Assembly: GCF_014192285.1 (NCBI RefSeq)
Contig: NZ_JACHXQ010000001.1
Location: 62,001 to 126,000, forward strand
Direction: 5' to 3'
Length of the DNA stretch: 64,000 bases
From: Halomonas fontilapidosi
GTDB taxonomy: Bacteria > Pseudomonadota > Gammaproteobacteria > Pseudomonadales > Halomonadaceae
Positions 17,961-26,789 of the stretch are shown piece after piece (positions within the stretch are counted from its first letter, which is position 1; each line of letters starts with the position of its first letter). A model generated the notes under the pieces. It ran no database searches. It was not told the DNA's origin and was given only the letters and a program-made list of their open reading frames with translations. The position numbers and the translations under genes are program-made.

Positions 17961-18740
17961 ATGCCCATCGAACTTCACTACGTCGACACCGGCGGTGACG
18001 CAACGCCGCTGGTGGTCGTGCATGGCCTGCTCGGCAGTGCCGACAACTGGCGGTCTCACCTCAAGCAATGGCAGCGCCGGCATCGGGTGATTGCCGTCGA
18101 CCTGCGCAACCATGGCCGCTCGCCGCATGTCGCGGGGATGGGCTACGATGCCATGGCCGAGGACCTGCTGGCCCTGCTGGATCGGCTCGACGTCTCCAGG
18201 GTCCACCTGCTGGGTCACTCCATGGGCGGCAAGGTGGCGATCAGCCTGGCCCGCCTAGCCCCTTCCCGCGTGGCCTCGCTGATCGTGGCCGACATCGCGC
18301 CGATCGCCTATGGCCATGACCACGACAGCGTGTTTGCCGCCCTGCGCCGCGTCGAGGCAGGCCAACCGACCAACCGTCGCGAGGCCGACGCGCTGCTCGC
18401 TGAGCATGTCGAGGAGTCGGCCGTGCGCCTCTTCCTGGCCACCAATCTCGAGCGTAGCGACCAGGGCATATTGCGCCCGCGAATCGGCCTCGACGAGATC
18501 CAGGACGACTACGAGACGATCATGGCAGAGCCGGCAGGCGAAGGCGCCTTCGACGGGCCGACCCTGGTTCTGCGCGGTGCGCACTCGACCTATGTGACCG
18601 ACGCCATGCTGCCGAAGGTGCGCGAGGTGCTGCCGCGCGCCGAGGTCGAGACGCTGGAAGCAGGCCACTGGCTACATGCCGAGCAGCCTGCCGCCTTTCA
18701 GGCGGCGGTCAACGCCTTTCTCGAGCGCGTGGAACGCTAG
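17961..18740 (+). CDS. Alpha/beta-hydrolase, YbfF-like esterase
   Basis: A 259-residue alpha/beta-fold hydrolase. The nucleophile Ser87 lies in GHSMGGK, the oxyanion region is HGLLGSADNW and the catalytic His236 is in AGHWLHAEQP. The overall pattern, including RNHGRSPH, is close to E. coli YbfF, an acyl-ester/acyl-CoA hydrolase, though the true substrate is unknown. It follows the transporter gene by 26 bases with an AAGGAA site and is probably co-transcribed. The last four bases overlap the convergent binding-protein gene. Confidence 0.87.
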   Translation: MPIELHYVDTGGDATPLVVVHGLLGSADNWRSHLKQWQRRHRVIAVDLRNHGRSPHVAGMGYDAMAEDLLALLDRLDVSRVHLLGHSMGGKVAISLARLAPSRVASLIVADIAPIAYGHDHDSVFAALRRVEAGQPTNRREADALLAEHVEESAVRLFLATNLERSDQGILRPRIGLDEIQDDYETIMAEPAGEGAFDGPTLVLRGAHSTYVTDAMLPKVREVLPRAEVETLEAGHWLHAEQPAAFQAAVNAFLERVER

Positions 18741-19951
18741 CGAGGCGACGCCCCGGGGTCGATGGCCAGTCGCGAGACCGGATGGCGTTCCTGGATCAGG
18801 CCGGCCTCGAAGAGGTAATCCTCGAAGCGGCGGTAGCGGCCCTGATCGAGCGCCGCCGGGCTGAGGTTCAGGCGGCCACGCACCATGTCCCACCCCTCGC
18901 GATTGACCGCGGTGTCCAGCGCGGGTTCGGCGCTTGCAAGCAGCGCCCAGGCCTCGTCCGGGTGGTTGGCGATCCAGGCCGTGGCCTCCTCGAGCGTCGC
19001 GACCAGCCGGCGGATGGCCTCCCGCTGCGGCCCCAGGTGGTCGCGGTTGGCCAGCAGTACCAGACCGTCATGTAGCGGTATGCCCAGCGCCTCGATGCGT
19101 AATACCCGGGTAGCCAGCCCCTCGTCGGCGAGCTCACGGGGCAGCCGGTGACGCATGGCGCCGATCACCCCGTCCACGCGCCCCTCGCGGAGCGCGTCGC
19201 CGAGCCGAAAGTTGAGCGCTTCGGTCTCGACCTCGTCGTCACGGATCGCGGCGCCCTTCAAGAGGGCCGCCAGCAGCACATCTCGGCTATCGATGTCGGC
19301 ATGGCCGATGCGCGAGCCGGCCAGCTGGGCGGGCGTTTCGATGGTGCCGTCCTCGCGAACCACCAGCGCACTCAAGGGCGTCGCGATCAGACTGGCGACA
19401 CGTACCAGCGGCAGGCCGCGATCCACCTGGAGGTGCAGCAAGGGCTGGCGGGATACCGCCAGGTCGATCCTTGAGGCGGCCAGCAGCTTGCTCGGTACAT
19501 CCGGGTCGGCCGGGTTCGCAAGCGTGACGTCCAGCCCGCGGCTGGCAAACAGGCCTCGCTCCCTGGCGACGAACAGGGCGGCGTGGCGAGGGCTGGGGTA
19601 GCCGTCCAGCATGATCTGCAGTGTCGTGACCGGCGGTGGTTCGATTGGCTCCGCCGGGCGAAGCGCTAAGGCTGGAACGCTGGGACGCGAGGGCGTGTCG
19701 ACGCTGGGGCCGGCCGGCGCGTCTGTGTAGCGACGCAGGGTCTGGGCCCAGGCGGCAGCCCTGGCCGCCTCGTCGGCCAGGGCCTCCAAGTCCAGCACCA
19801 TCACCTCGGTACCCAGCGGCGGATAGCCTTCCTGCAGCTCGGCGGAAGCGTCGTCTGGCGGGTCGGCCGCGGCGGGCTGCGTTGACAGTAGCACGATGGC
19901 CGAGAGCAGCAGCCTCCAGCATAGAGGCCGCCGAAAAACAGATGTGATCAT
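18737..19951 (-). CDS. Orphan NMT1/THI5-type ABC substrate-binding protein with long N-terminal extension
   Basis: A 404-residue exported protein. A signal peptide (residues 1-30, ending PAAA) is followed by about 80 residues rich in Ala, Glu and Pro without clear homology, then an NMT1/SsuA-type type II periplasmic-binding domain beginning near LQIMLDGYPSPRHAALFVA, which resembles the ThiY/THI5 start. Such proteins bind sulfonates, nitrate or thiamine precursors. No permease or ATPase gene lies nearby. The start at 19951 was chosen because it gives the signal peptide and has an AGGAG site; an upstream frame adds 18 residues. Confidence 0.8.
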   Translation of the reverse strand: MITSVFRRPLCWRLLLSAIVLLSTQPAAADPPDDASAELQEGYPPLGTEVMVLDLEALADEAARAAAWAQTLRRYTDAPAGPSVDTPSRPSVPALALRPAEPIEPPPVTTLQIMLDGYPSPRHAALFVARERGLFASRGLDVTLANPADPDVPSKLLAASRIDLAVSRQPLLHLQVDRGLPLVRVASLIATPLSALVVREDGTIETPAQLAGSRIGHADIDSRDVLLAALLKGAAIRDDEVETEALNFRLGDALREGRVDGVIGAMRHRLPRELADEGLATRVLRIEALGIPLHDGLVLLANRDHLGPQREAIRRLVATLEEATAWIANHPDEAWALLASAEPALDTAVNREGWDMVRGRLNLSPAALDQGRYRRFEDYLFEAGLIQERHPVSRLAIDPGASPR

Positions 19952-20112
19952 CGAAACGGGACTCCTGAGAGGGGCGCTTTCCGGCCGTGCCACGCTGCTG
20001 CGCAAGCTTAACCGCTGCCCATGGGCGGCGGCCAGTCATGACCGCAAACGGAAATCGCCGTGTCAGACGCGGCATGCGATAATCCGTGTTCTCATTGCCC
20101 AGGCAGGATGCC

Positions 20113-21819
20113 ATGGATTCGATCAACAGCCTCTTCCTGCTCAGCGGTTTCCTCCTGGCCCTGAGCATTCTTGCCAGCCGGCTCTCCTCGATGGCCGGTG
20201 TGCCGCTGCTGCTGATCTTTCTGGGCCTGGGCATGCTCGCCGGTGAGGAGGGTCTGCTTGGCATCCAGTTCGACGACTATTCGCTGGCATTTCTGATCGG
20301 CCACCTGGCGCTGGCCATGATCCTGCTCGACGGCGGACTGCGCACTCGTCTCAAGACCTTCCGCGTGGGTTTCCGGCCGGCGCTCTCCCTGGCGACCCTG
20401 GGCGTCTTCATCACCAGCGGCCTGGTCGGCCTGTTTGCCATGTGGCTGTTCGACCTGAGCCTGGTGCAGGGGCTGTTGGTGGGCGCCATTGTGGGGTCCA
20501 CCGACGCCGCGGCCGTGTTTTCCATGCTCAGTGGTCGGGGCGTCAATCTCAACGAGAGGGTCGGGGCGACGCTGGAGATCGAGTCCGGGACCAACGACCC
20601 CATGGCGATCTTTCTTACCCTGATGCTGGTCGAAGTGCTGGTTGGCGAGATCGGCGGGGTTGGCGAGACCCTGTTGTTCCTCGTGCAGCAGTTTGGCCTG
20701 GGCATCGCCCTCGGCGTGGGTATCGGCTGGCTGAGCGCGCGCCTGCTGAGCTGGCTCGATCTGGCCCCGGGGCTCTATTCACTGCTGGCCCTGGGGCTTG
20801 GCTTCTGTGTCTTCGGGCTGACCAGTGCCCTGGGCGGCAGCGGCTTCCTGGCCATCTACCTGACCGGCCTGATGATCGGCAATCGGCCCGGTCGCCACCT
20901 CACGTTCATTCTGCCGGTGCATGACGGACTGGCCTGGCTCTCCCAGATTGGCCTCTTCCTGGTACTGGGCCTGTTGGTCACCCCCAGCGAGATGCTGGAT
21001 TTTGCACTGCCCGCGCTGCTGGTGGCCCTGGCACTGATCTTCATCGCCAGGCCGCTGGCGGTGCTGGTGGCGGTCAAGCCATTCTTCAAGTTCCGTTGGC
21101 GGGAGATCGGCTTCATCGCCTGGGTGGGGTTGCGTGGGGCGGTGCCCATCGTGCTGGCGATCTTCCCGGTCATCGGCGGGGTGGAGAATGCCTCGCTCTA
21201 CTTCAATGTCGCCTTCGCGGTGGTGCTGCTGTCGTTGCTTATCCAGGGCGGCAGCCTGCCGTGGATGGCACGCCGCATGAAGGTCGAGCTGCCGCCCAGC
21301 GTGACCCCGAATCGGCGGGGGCCGCTGGGTATCCTGCCCGAGAACGACTACGAGATGTTTGTCTACGAGGTCGAGAACGCCGACCTCGAAGACGTCCCGA
21401 TTCGCTTGCTGCGATTTCCTTCCGGGGCGCTGATCTCGGCGCTCTTCCGCGAGCATGCCATGTTGCACCCCAAGGGCAGCACGCGGCTGCGGCTGGGAGA
21501 CGTGATCTGCGTGATTGGTCGCACGGATGATCTGCCGGCGCTCAACCGGTTGTTCAATGGCGATGCCAAGCTCAAGCGGGAGCGGGCCTTCTTCGGGACC
21601 TTCACCTTTGATGGTGACGCCCGCATGCGCGACATCGCCGATGCCTATGGCCTGACGCTGAGTCCCGGCGAGCAGGACATGACGCTCGCCGAGTTCATCT
21701 CCCTGCGGGTCGGAGGGCACCCAGTGGTGGGCGATGACGTGGACTGGCACGGTATCCACTGGGTGGTCAGCGAGATGGACGGCAACAAGGTGACCCGGGT
21801 AGGACTCAGGCTCTATTGA
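20113..21819 (+). CDS. nhaP2: Potassium/proton antiporter NhaP2 (CvrA)
   Basis: A 568-residue CPA1-family antiporter. The first 390 or so residues form about 12 membrane helices with the ion-binding ESGTNDPMA motif; the cytoplasmic tail carries a TrkA-C (RCK-C) domain followed by a CorC/HlyC-like region, the layout of E. coli CvrA/NhaP2 (578 residues). It exchanges cytoplasmic K+ for H+ and protects at low osmolarity or in high K+. The start at 20113 (MDSINSLF) follows AGGA; an upstream in-frame codon adds nine residues. Confidence 0.92.
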   Translation: MDSINSLFLLSGFLLALSILASRLSSMAGVPLLLIFLGLGMLAGEEGLLGIQFDDYSLAFLIGHLALAMILLDGGLRTRLKTFRVGFRPALSLATLGVFITSGLVGLFAMWLFDLSLVQGLLVGAIVGSTDAAAVFSMLSGRGVNLNERVGATLEIESGTNDPMAIFLTLMLVEVLVGEIGGVGETLLFLVQQFGLGIALGVGIGWLSARLLSWLDLAPGLYSLLALGLGFCVFGLTSALGGSGFLAIYLTGLMIGNRPGRHLTFILPVHDGLAWLSQIGLFLVLGLLVTPSEMLDFALPALLVALALIFIARPLAVLVAVKPFFKFRWREIGFIAWVGLRGAVPIVLAIFPVIGGVENASLYFNVAFAVVLLSLLIQGGSLPWMARRMKVELPPSVTPNRRGPLGILPENDYEMFVYEVENADLEDVPIRLLRFPSGALISALFREHAMLHPKGSTRLRLGDVICVIGRTDDLPALNRLFNGDAKLKRERAFFGTFTFDGDARMRDIADAYGLTLSPGEQDMTLAEFISLRVGGHPVVGDDVDWHGIHWVVSEMDGNKVTRVGLRLY

Positions 21820-21842
21820 ACCGGCAGGCCTGTGGCCGATAA

Positions 21843-22397
21843 TCAAGAATTCCGCGCCGCCTTGAGCATCGCCATTTCCACCTCGACGGCATCCTGATCG
21901 GGTCGGGTGACCCACACCGCTCCATCCTGAATCAGGCAGTTCAGCGTCATGCTCCTGGCCGCCAGCGTTGCCAGGGCCTGAACCGATGCTGGGGCAATAT
22001 CGATGACCGTCAGGTTATCGAGTGTCGCGCACTTGCCGGCGACCTGCTCCCACCAGATGGCTGCACCGTGACCGCTGTAGGGATAGAGGATGACCTGGCT
22101 GGCTCGCGCGCAGGCGCGCCGGATTTCCTTTTCGTCGGGCTGCCCCAGCTGGATCCATACCTCGATAGCGTCGGTCAGATCCTTGCGCCACAGGTCGGGT
22201 TCGCCCTCGGTGCTGACGCCACGCCCGAAGGTCAGAGACGCATCGGCGTTCAGGGCGAAGGCCAGCAGTCTCACCATCATCCGCTCGTCGGTTTCCGAGG
22301 GATGTTGTGCCACGGTCAGGGCATGATCCGCGTAGTAGTGTCGGTCCATGTCGGCGATCTGCAGCTGAACCTTGTGAATCGTTGCCTTGAGTGCCAT
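21843..22397 (-). CDS. yaeQ: YaeQ family protein
   Basis: A 184-residue YaeQ-family protein, fold related to PD-(D/E)XK nucleases. Recognisable parts are MALKATIHKVQLQIADMDRH at the N terminus and the central PDLWRKDL..IEVWIQLGQPDEKEIRRA. The E and QLGQPDEK positions correspond to the conserved nuclease-like core, but a catalytic role has not been established for the family. It converges with nhaP2 and is divergent from the phosphatase gene. Confidence 0.92.
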   Translation of the reverse strand: MALKATIHKVQLQIADMDRHYYADHALTVAQHPSETDERMMVRLLAFALNADASLTFGRGVSTEGEPDLWRKDLTDAIEVWIQLGQPDEKEIRRACARASQVILYPYSGHGAAIWWEQVAGKCATLDNLTVIDIAPASVQALATLAARSMTLNCLIQDGAVWVTRPDQDAVEVEMAMLKAARNS

Positions 22398-22464
22398 GTC
22401 GCTCGTCGGTTGGGGGAATATATTCTGCCATCATGACACAGTCGACGAATGCGGAGGATGAAAC

Positions 22465-23115
22465 ATGCTGGCCACACATCCAGTGAATACCCGGGGCCGC
22501 GATTTCTTCGTGGGAGACCTTCATGGTCAGTACCGTCTCCTGCAGGAGAGGTTGCAGGACGTCGCTTTCAACTCCTCGGAGGACCGCTTGTTCTGCGTTG
22601 GCGACCTCATCGACAGAGGCGCTGGTTCGCTCGACTGCTTGAAGCTGGTCTTCATGCCCTGGTTTCACGCCGTGCGAGGCAATCATGAGGAGTTGGCCCG
22701 CCATGCGCTATGCGACGGGGAGGACAGCCGCGCCTGGGAGATGTGGATGATCAACGGCGGTGGCTGGGTTTACGATAGCGGCATTGGCGAGATGCGAGAC
22801 GTGCTGGAATCGGCGCTTCTCGATCTGCCCCTGGCACGAGAGATCGCGGTCATGGGCGGGCGCCTGGGCATGGTGCATGCCGAACCGCCGCCCGACTGGT
22901 CGCGTATCGAGGAGGCCGACCCGCAAGCGCTGGTATGGAACCGCTCCCGTATCCAGCAGGGCGACGAGACAACGGTAGCGGGAATCGACGCCGTTGTGGT
23001 TGGCCATACCATCGTGGAACGGCCGATGTGTCTGGGTAACGTCCACTACATCGACACTGGTGCCTTCAGTACCGGACGCTTGACGATGTTCGAGGCACGC
23101 GAGTTTCTGGCGTGA
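22465..23115 (+). CDS. PrpA/PrpB-like serine/threonine protein phosphatase
   Basis: A 216-residue metallophosphoesterase. All three metal-binding signatures are present: GDLHGQ (D18, H20), GDLIDRG (D47, D50) and GNHE (N73, H74). The PrpA/PrpB and lambda-phosphatase group has this length and pattern, and these enzymes dephosphorylate phosphoproteins, with E. coli PrpA linked to envelope stress. A clear ribosome-binding site (GGAGGA) is visible upstream. The C-terminal histidine in VVGHTIVERP is a further metal ligand. Confidence 0.88.
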   Translation: MLATHPVNTRGRDFFVGDLHGQYRLLQERLQDVAFNSSEDRLFCVGDLIDRGAGSLDCLKLVFMPWFHAVRGNHEELARHALCDGEDSRAWEMWMINGGGWVYDSGIGEMRDVLESALLDLPLAREIAVMGGRLGMVHAEPPPDWSRIEEADPQALVWNRSRIQQGDETTVAGIDAVVVGHTIVERPMCLGNVHYIDTGAFSTGRLTMFEAREFLA

Positions 23116-23194
23116 ATGAAAAGGGCAACGACGATAGCCATTGCCGGCCACTAAGCAAGGCTGGAACTCGATAGGGATAGATGACAAGAACATG

Positions 23195-23216
23195 AAAAAG
23201 GCGCCCGTAGGCGCCT
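23195..23216 (-). terminator. Intrinsic terminator of tRNA-Ser
   Basis: On the minus strand a perfect AGGCGCC/GGCGCCT stem with a four-base loop is followed by five T residues, about 17 bases downstream of the tRNA 3' end. A classic intrinsic terminator. Confidence 0.85.
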
Positions 23217-23232
23217 GATTCTAAAAACGAAG

Positions 23233-23323
23233 TGGCGGAGGGACAGGGATTCGAACCCTGGAAGGGCTATTAACCCTTGCCGGTTTTCAAGACCGGTGCA
23301 TTCAACCGCTCTGCCATCCCTCC
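23233..23323 (-). tRNA. tRNA-Ser (anticodon TGA)
   Basis: A 91-base class II tRNA on the minus strand. The acceptor stem GGAGGGA pairs with TCCCTCC, the D-arm reads GCAGAGCGGTTGAATGC, the anticodon stem CCGGT/ACCGG holds a CTTGAAA loop with anticodon TGA, a long variable arm (CAAGGG...CCCTT) follows and the T-loop is GGTTCGAATCC. CCA is encoded. It reads UCA and other UCN codons. Confidence 0.97.
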
Positions 23324-23447
23324 GGCTCACGGTTGGGTATACTACCAGCTTTCCTCGCCGGGTCAAGAGCGCCTTGGGATCAAGATGTTAGGCCTGGCTT
23401 CGTGGGGTGAGGCACAATGAGCGGATCGCTGACTTCAGGAGCGCAAC

Positions 23448-23918
23448 ATGCTTGACCCCGCAGCGAATGCCAAGGTTCGTCCGGTCCCCGCCGTCTCGGC
23501 CGCCGTGATAAAGGAGGGACGCATCCTCATGGTGCGACGTCGCAACCCGCCGAATGCGGGGATGTTGGCCCTCCCAGGCGGGAAAGTGGAAGCGGGGGAA
23601 AGTCTTCGGCAGGCCGCGGCGCGGGAGCTGATGGAGGAAACCGGGATACTCGCGGCCCCACGGCGCATCCTGACGGCTATCGACCTCTTCGACCACGACG
23701 ATGCGGGCTTGCTGAGGATGCATTTCATCATCGTGGTGGTTGAGCTCGAGTGGCAGGGTGGGATGGAGGCGGCCGCCGACGATGCTACCGAGCTGCGATG
23801 GATGGACCTCGAGGCGCTCGAGCAGGGGGATGGCGAGGTCTGTGACTCCGCCCTGCGCGTGGCCCGCAGGGTGCTGGCCGAGTCGATGTCCGCAGAAAAC
23901 GCGTTGAAACCCGACTAA
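23448..23918 (+). CDS. Nudix hydrolase (ADP-ribose pyrophosphatase-like)
   Basis: A 156-residue Nudix protein. The full Nudix box (GGKVEAGESLRQAAARELME..) lies at residues 44-66 with the catalytic E and the REXXEE pattern. The preceding segment VSAAVIKEGRILMVRRRNPP resembles the small ADP-ribose/NMN-class enzymes found beside nicotinamide and nucleotide genes. The substrate cannot be settled from the sequence. Single-gene unit, divergent from the tRNA. Confidence 0.85.
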   Translation: MLDPAANAKVRPVPAVSAAVIKEGRILMVRRRNPPNAGMLALPGGKVEAGESLRQAAARELMEETGILAAPRRILTAIDLFDHDDAGLLRMHFIIVVVELEWQGGMEAAADDATELRWMDLEALEQGDGEVCDSALRVARRVLAESMSAENALKPD

Positions 23919-23997
23919 CCAGTCTCTTGCGTCGGGAACCTTCTGTCGGCATTCTAGGTCAAGTATCATGACCAATCACACAGGGAGCTTCGGATCC

Positions 23998-24666
23998 ATG
24001 GCTTACCAAGATACGCAGATGACTCAACAGCAGACGCAGGCTGTGGGTACCAGCAAGGTCCTGCGCAACACCTATGGCTTACTGGCGATGACCCTGCTGT
24101 TCTCCGCCGCCACGGCTGGTGCTGCGATGGCCATGGGCATCGAGCGGATGAACATCTTCGTGTTCTTCATCGGCGCCTACGGCCTGATGTTCCTGGTGCA
24201 CAAGACCGCCAACTCGGCGCTCGGCCTGCTATCCACCTTCGCTTTCACCGGTTTCATGGGGTTCACGCTGGGGCCGATCCTCAGTGCCTATCTTACCCTG
24301 CCTAACGGCGCGCAGCTGATCATGACCGCGCTTGGCATGACCGGCTTGACGTTTGTCGGCCTCTCGGCCGTGGCGTTGATCACCCGCAAGGACTTCAGCT
24401 TCCTGGCGAATTTCCTGATGGCCGGCGCTATCGTGCTGATCATTGCCATGCTGGCGGCCATCTTTCTGCAGATCCCCGCCTTGTCGCTGATGGTATCTGC
24501 CGGTTTCGTGCTGTTTGCCTCGGCCGCCATCCTCTATCAGACCAGTGAGATCGTCCATCGTAGTGGCGAGACCAACTATATTCTTGCCACCATTACGCTC
24601 TACGTTTCGATCTACAACCTCTTCGTCAGCCTGCTTTCCATCCTGGGGATCATGAGCCAGGATTGA
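23998..24666 (+). CDS. yccA: Bax-inhibitor-1/YccA family membrane protein
   Basis: A 222-residue protein with seven or so transmembrane helices of the BI-1/LFG family. It aligns well by eye with E. coli YccA (219 residues), sharing KVLRNTYGLLAMTLLFS, YGLMFLVHKTAN and the C-terminal ATITLYVSIYNLFVSLLSILG. YccA modulates FtsH proteolysis of membrane proteins. The start at 23998 (MAYQDTQM) is favoured by a GGGAG site and family length; an ATG ten codons upstream is an alternative. Confidence 0.9.
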   Translation: MAYQDTQMTQQQTQAVGTSKVLRNTYGLLAMTLLFSAATAGAAMAMGIERMNIFVFFIGAYGLMFLVHKTANSALGLLSTFAFTGFMGFTLGPILSAYLTLPNGAQLIMTALGMTGLTFVGLSAVALITRKDFSFLANFLMAGAIVLIIAMLAAIFLQIPALSLMVSAGFVLFASAAILYQTSEIVHRSGETNYILATITLYVSIYNLFVSLLSILGIMSQD

Positions 24667-24691
24667 TCGTACCCCCCGATACCGTGGTTTC

Positions 24692-24716
24692 CTGGCCCCG
24701 CCTCTGGCGGGGCCAG
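24692..24716 (+). terminator. Terminator between yccA and tusD
   Basis: A perfect 11-base-pair stem (CTGGCCCCGCC and its complement) with a three-base loop is followed by GCTATTTC. It separates yccA from the tus operon. Confidence 0.65.
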
Positions 24717-24736
24717 GCTATTTCAGGAGGACTCCC

Positions 24737-25129
24737 ATGCGCTACGCTATTCTGCTGATGGGGACTCCCTACAGCGATCAGGCAAGTCACTCCGCCTTGC
24801 GCTTCGCGCATGCCCTGGTGGCGAGAGGGCACTGTCTCGAGGCAGTGTTCTTCTACCATGATGGCGTACATAACGCCGCCCGTCTGGCCGCCCCCCCTCA
24901 GGATGAGCCGCACCTGGTGGATGCCTGGGCGGGGCTTGCCAATGAACATCGAGTCGCCTTGCAGGTCTGCATTGCCGCCGCGCTGCGCCGAGGTCTGCTG
25001 GACGAGCGCGAAGCCGCACGACATGGCAAGGATGGCGTCAGCGTGCAGGCTCCCTTCGAACTGACGGGCCTCGGCCAGCTGGTCGACCTCGGTATGCGCT
25101 GCGACCGTCTGGTTACCTTCGGCCCCTGA
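24737..25129 (+). CDS. tusD: Sulfur relay protein TusD (DsrE-like)
   Basis: A 130-residue DsrE-family protein of the TusBCD sulfurtransferase, which relays sulfur from TusA toward MnmA for 2-thiouridine at tRNA wobble U34. The catalytic Cys78 lies in LQVCIAAALRRG, at the same residue number as in E. coli TusD. Ribosome-binding site AGGAGG at the correct distance. First gene of tusDCBE. Confidence 0.95.
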   Translation: MRYAILLMGTPYSDQASHSALRFAHALVARGHCLEAVFFYHDGVHNAARLAAPPQDEPHLVDAWAGLANEHRVALQVCIAAALRRGLLDEREAARHGKDGVSVQAPFELTGLGQLVDLGMRCDRLVTFGP

Positions 25130-25149
25130 GGGCGTTCGACGGAGTCACC

Positions 25150-25527
25150 ATGCAAGATCACCACCATTACGACAGTGACCTGCTGGTCATCCTTCGCCAT
25201 GGGCCCCACGGGAGCAGCTGGCTGAAGGAGGGACTGGACGCGGCTCTGGTTGCCGCTGCCTTCGGGCGCCGTGTTTCCCTGCTGTTCATGGGAGAGGGTG
25301 TGGCGGCCCTGATGCCGTGCCAGAAGAAGGGCCCCCTGGGGCAGAAGGGCACGGCCGAGACGCTGGAGATGCTGGAGATGTATGATATTGACAGCCTACT
25401 GGTGGAAGAGCAGGGGCTGTCGTGTCTCGGCCTCTCGAGCGACGACTTGATGCTCGAGGTAACATCCTTGTCGCCCCCGGCGCTGGCACGTGTTTTCGCC
25501 GAGCACCGCCTGGTGTTGACCTTCTAG
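25150..25527 (+). CDS. tusC: Sulfur relay protein TusC (DsrF-like)
   Basis: A 125-residue DsrF/TusC subunit, recognised by the DLLVILRHGPHGSSWLKEGLDAALVAAAFG opening pattern split around the family GR-VSLLFMGEGV segment. It forms the hetero-hexamer with TusB and TusD. Begins 20 bases after tusD. Confidence 0.93.
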   Translation: MQDHHHYDSDLLVILRHGPHGSSWLKEGLDAALVAAAFGRRVSLLFMGEGVAALMPCQKKGPLGQKGTAETLEMLEMYDIDSLLVEEQGLSCLGLSSDDLMLEVTSLSPPALARVFAEHRLVLTF

Positions 25528-25547
25528 CAGACGCAAGGAGTGCGCCA

Positions 25548-25838
25548 ATGCTCTTGCATGTGGTAAATCGTTCCCCGGCGACCAGTCGGGTCTATCAGCA
25601 AGCCCTGTCTGGCATGTCGCCGGACGATCGCCTGCTGCTGATCGAGGATGGGGTCCAGGGAGCGCTCCCTCAGCTGGTCAGGTATTATGCGGGCCTCGAG
25701 GGGCGCCTGTTTGCCCTGAAGGAAGATCTGGAATCCCGCGGGCTGCTCGGGCACTGCGACGCCAGCGTGCAAGTGGTTGACGTGGATGGTTTCGTGGATC
25801 TGACCGAGGAAGCCGAACGTACGGTGAGCTGGTACTGA
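25548..25838 (+). CDS. tusB: Sulfur relay protein TusB (DsrH-like)
   Basis: A 96-residue DsrH/TusB subunit (MLLHVVNRSPATS, then DRLLLIEDGV). The start at 25548 follows AAGGAG by seven bases; the open frame continues upstream but has no support, and the family is about 95 residues. It overlaps the tusE ATG by one base (TGATG), which suggests coupling. Confidence 0.93.
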   Translation: MLLHVVNRSPATSRVYQQALSGMSPDDRLLLIEDGVQGALPQLVRYYAGLEGRLFALKEDLESRGLLGHCDASVQVVDVDGFVDLTEEAERTVSWY

Positions 25839-26191
25839 TGGCAACCACAGAAATATACCGTTATCTAACTATTAAAAAAGGAAAATATGCCCTAGACCCG
25901 GAAGGATACCTGGTCAACATGAATGACTGGTCGCCCGACGTCGCCGAGGCCCTGGCACATGAAGAGGGCATCACACTGACAGAGGAGCACTGGGAAGTCC
26001 TCCAAGTGCTGCGTGACTTCTATGCACGCTATGAAATGGCTCCTGCCATGCGTCCACTGGTCAAGGCTGTCGGACAGGCCCTGGGGGCTGAGAAAGGCCG
26101 CTCCATTCATCTGATGCGTCTCTTTCCGGATAGCCCGGCCAAGGTCGCTGCCCGTCTTGCCGGCTTGCCCAAACCCACCCACTGCCTGTGA
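25838..26191 (+). CDS. tusE: Sulfur carrier TusE (DsrC family, single C-terminal cysteine)
   Basis: A 117-residue DsrC-family sulfur carrier. The C-terminal arm reads FPDSPAKVAARLAGLPKPTHCL; the penultimate Cys116 is the sulfur carrier, while the second conserved cysteine of true DsrC (in the AK-x-x-CR segment) is replaced by alanine. That places it with TusE, which accepts sulfur from TusBCD and passes it to MnmA, rather than with DsrC of dissimilatory sulfur oxidation. Confidence 0.93.
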   Translation: MATTEIYRYLTIKKGKYALDPEGYLVNMNDWSPDVAEALAHEEGITLTEEHWEVLQVLRDFYARYEMAPAMRPLVKAVGQALGAEKGRSIHLMRLFPDSPAKVAARLAGLPKPTHCL

Positions 26192-26201
26192 TTGAGCAAC
26201 A

Positions 26202-26789
26202 ATGAACTTCCTGGCACATGGCTGGCTCGCCCGGGGCGGCAGCGATGACTTCCTGTACGGCAACCTGATTGCCGACGGGGTCAAGGGGGCGGATCTCTCG
26301 GCCTGGAGGGCGGAGCAGGCGGCCGGCATTCGCCACCACCGGCGCGTGGACGCCTTCGTCGATCGCCATCCGGTCGTTTCCGATGTTCTCGCGAGAGCGC
26401 CGCGCCGGCAGCGCCGCTTTGCCGGCATCGCCCTGGATCTGGTCTGGGACCATTTTACGGCCAGAACACTGGCCGACGACCAGCGGCGCTGGCTGACTGA
26501 TCGTTGTTACCAGGTATTGAGCACACGGCCCGCGCCGGCGCGGCTGGAGACCATGGTGCCGGCCCTGGTAGAACAGGACTGGCTCAACCGCTATGCCGAC
26601 TTTGCCTTTACGTGCCGGGCCATCGAGGGGATCGGACGGCGGTTATCCGGCCCCAACCGTCTTGTCGAGCTGTTGCCCTGGCTGGAAGAGGACTACGAGC
26701 AACTCGCTCGAGACTTTGCCAGGCTCTGGCCGGCGGTCAATGACACCCTCGGGGTCGTGCCGAGCGAGGGGCCCGTCAGTCGACCCTGA
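26202..26789 (+). CDS. acpH: Acyl carrier protein phosphodiesterase AcpH
   Basis: A 195-residue HD-like hydrolase that removes the 4'-phosphopantetheine arm from holo-ACP. Family marks are MNFLAHGWLA, DFLYGNLIADGVKG, the HHRRVDAFVDRHP block and DLVWDHFTA. Ten bases after tusE, probably the last gene of this operon. It overlaps the convergent moeA by 14 bases. Length matches E. coli AcpH (193). Confidence 0.92.
   Translation: MNFLAHGWLARGGSDDFLYGNLIADGVKGADLSAWRAEQAAGIRHHRRVDAFVDRHPVVSDVLARAPRRQRRFAGIALDLVWDHFTARTLADDQRRWLTDRCYQVLSTRPAPARLETMVPALVEQDWLNRYADFAFTCRAIEGIGRRLSGPNRLVELLPWLEEDYEQLARDFARLWPAVNDTLGVVPSEGPVSRP

Noticed and set aside
25838-26191. DsrC of dissimilatory sulfur oxidation
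   Set aside because: The upstream conserved cysteine of DsrC is Ala here and no dsrAB lie nearby; the tusDCB context fits TusE.
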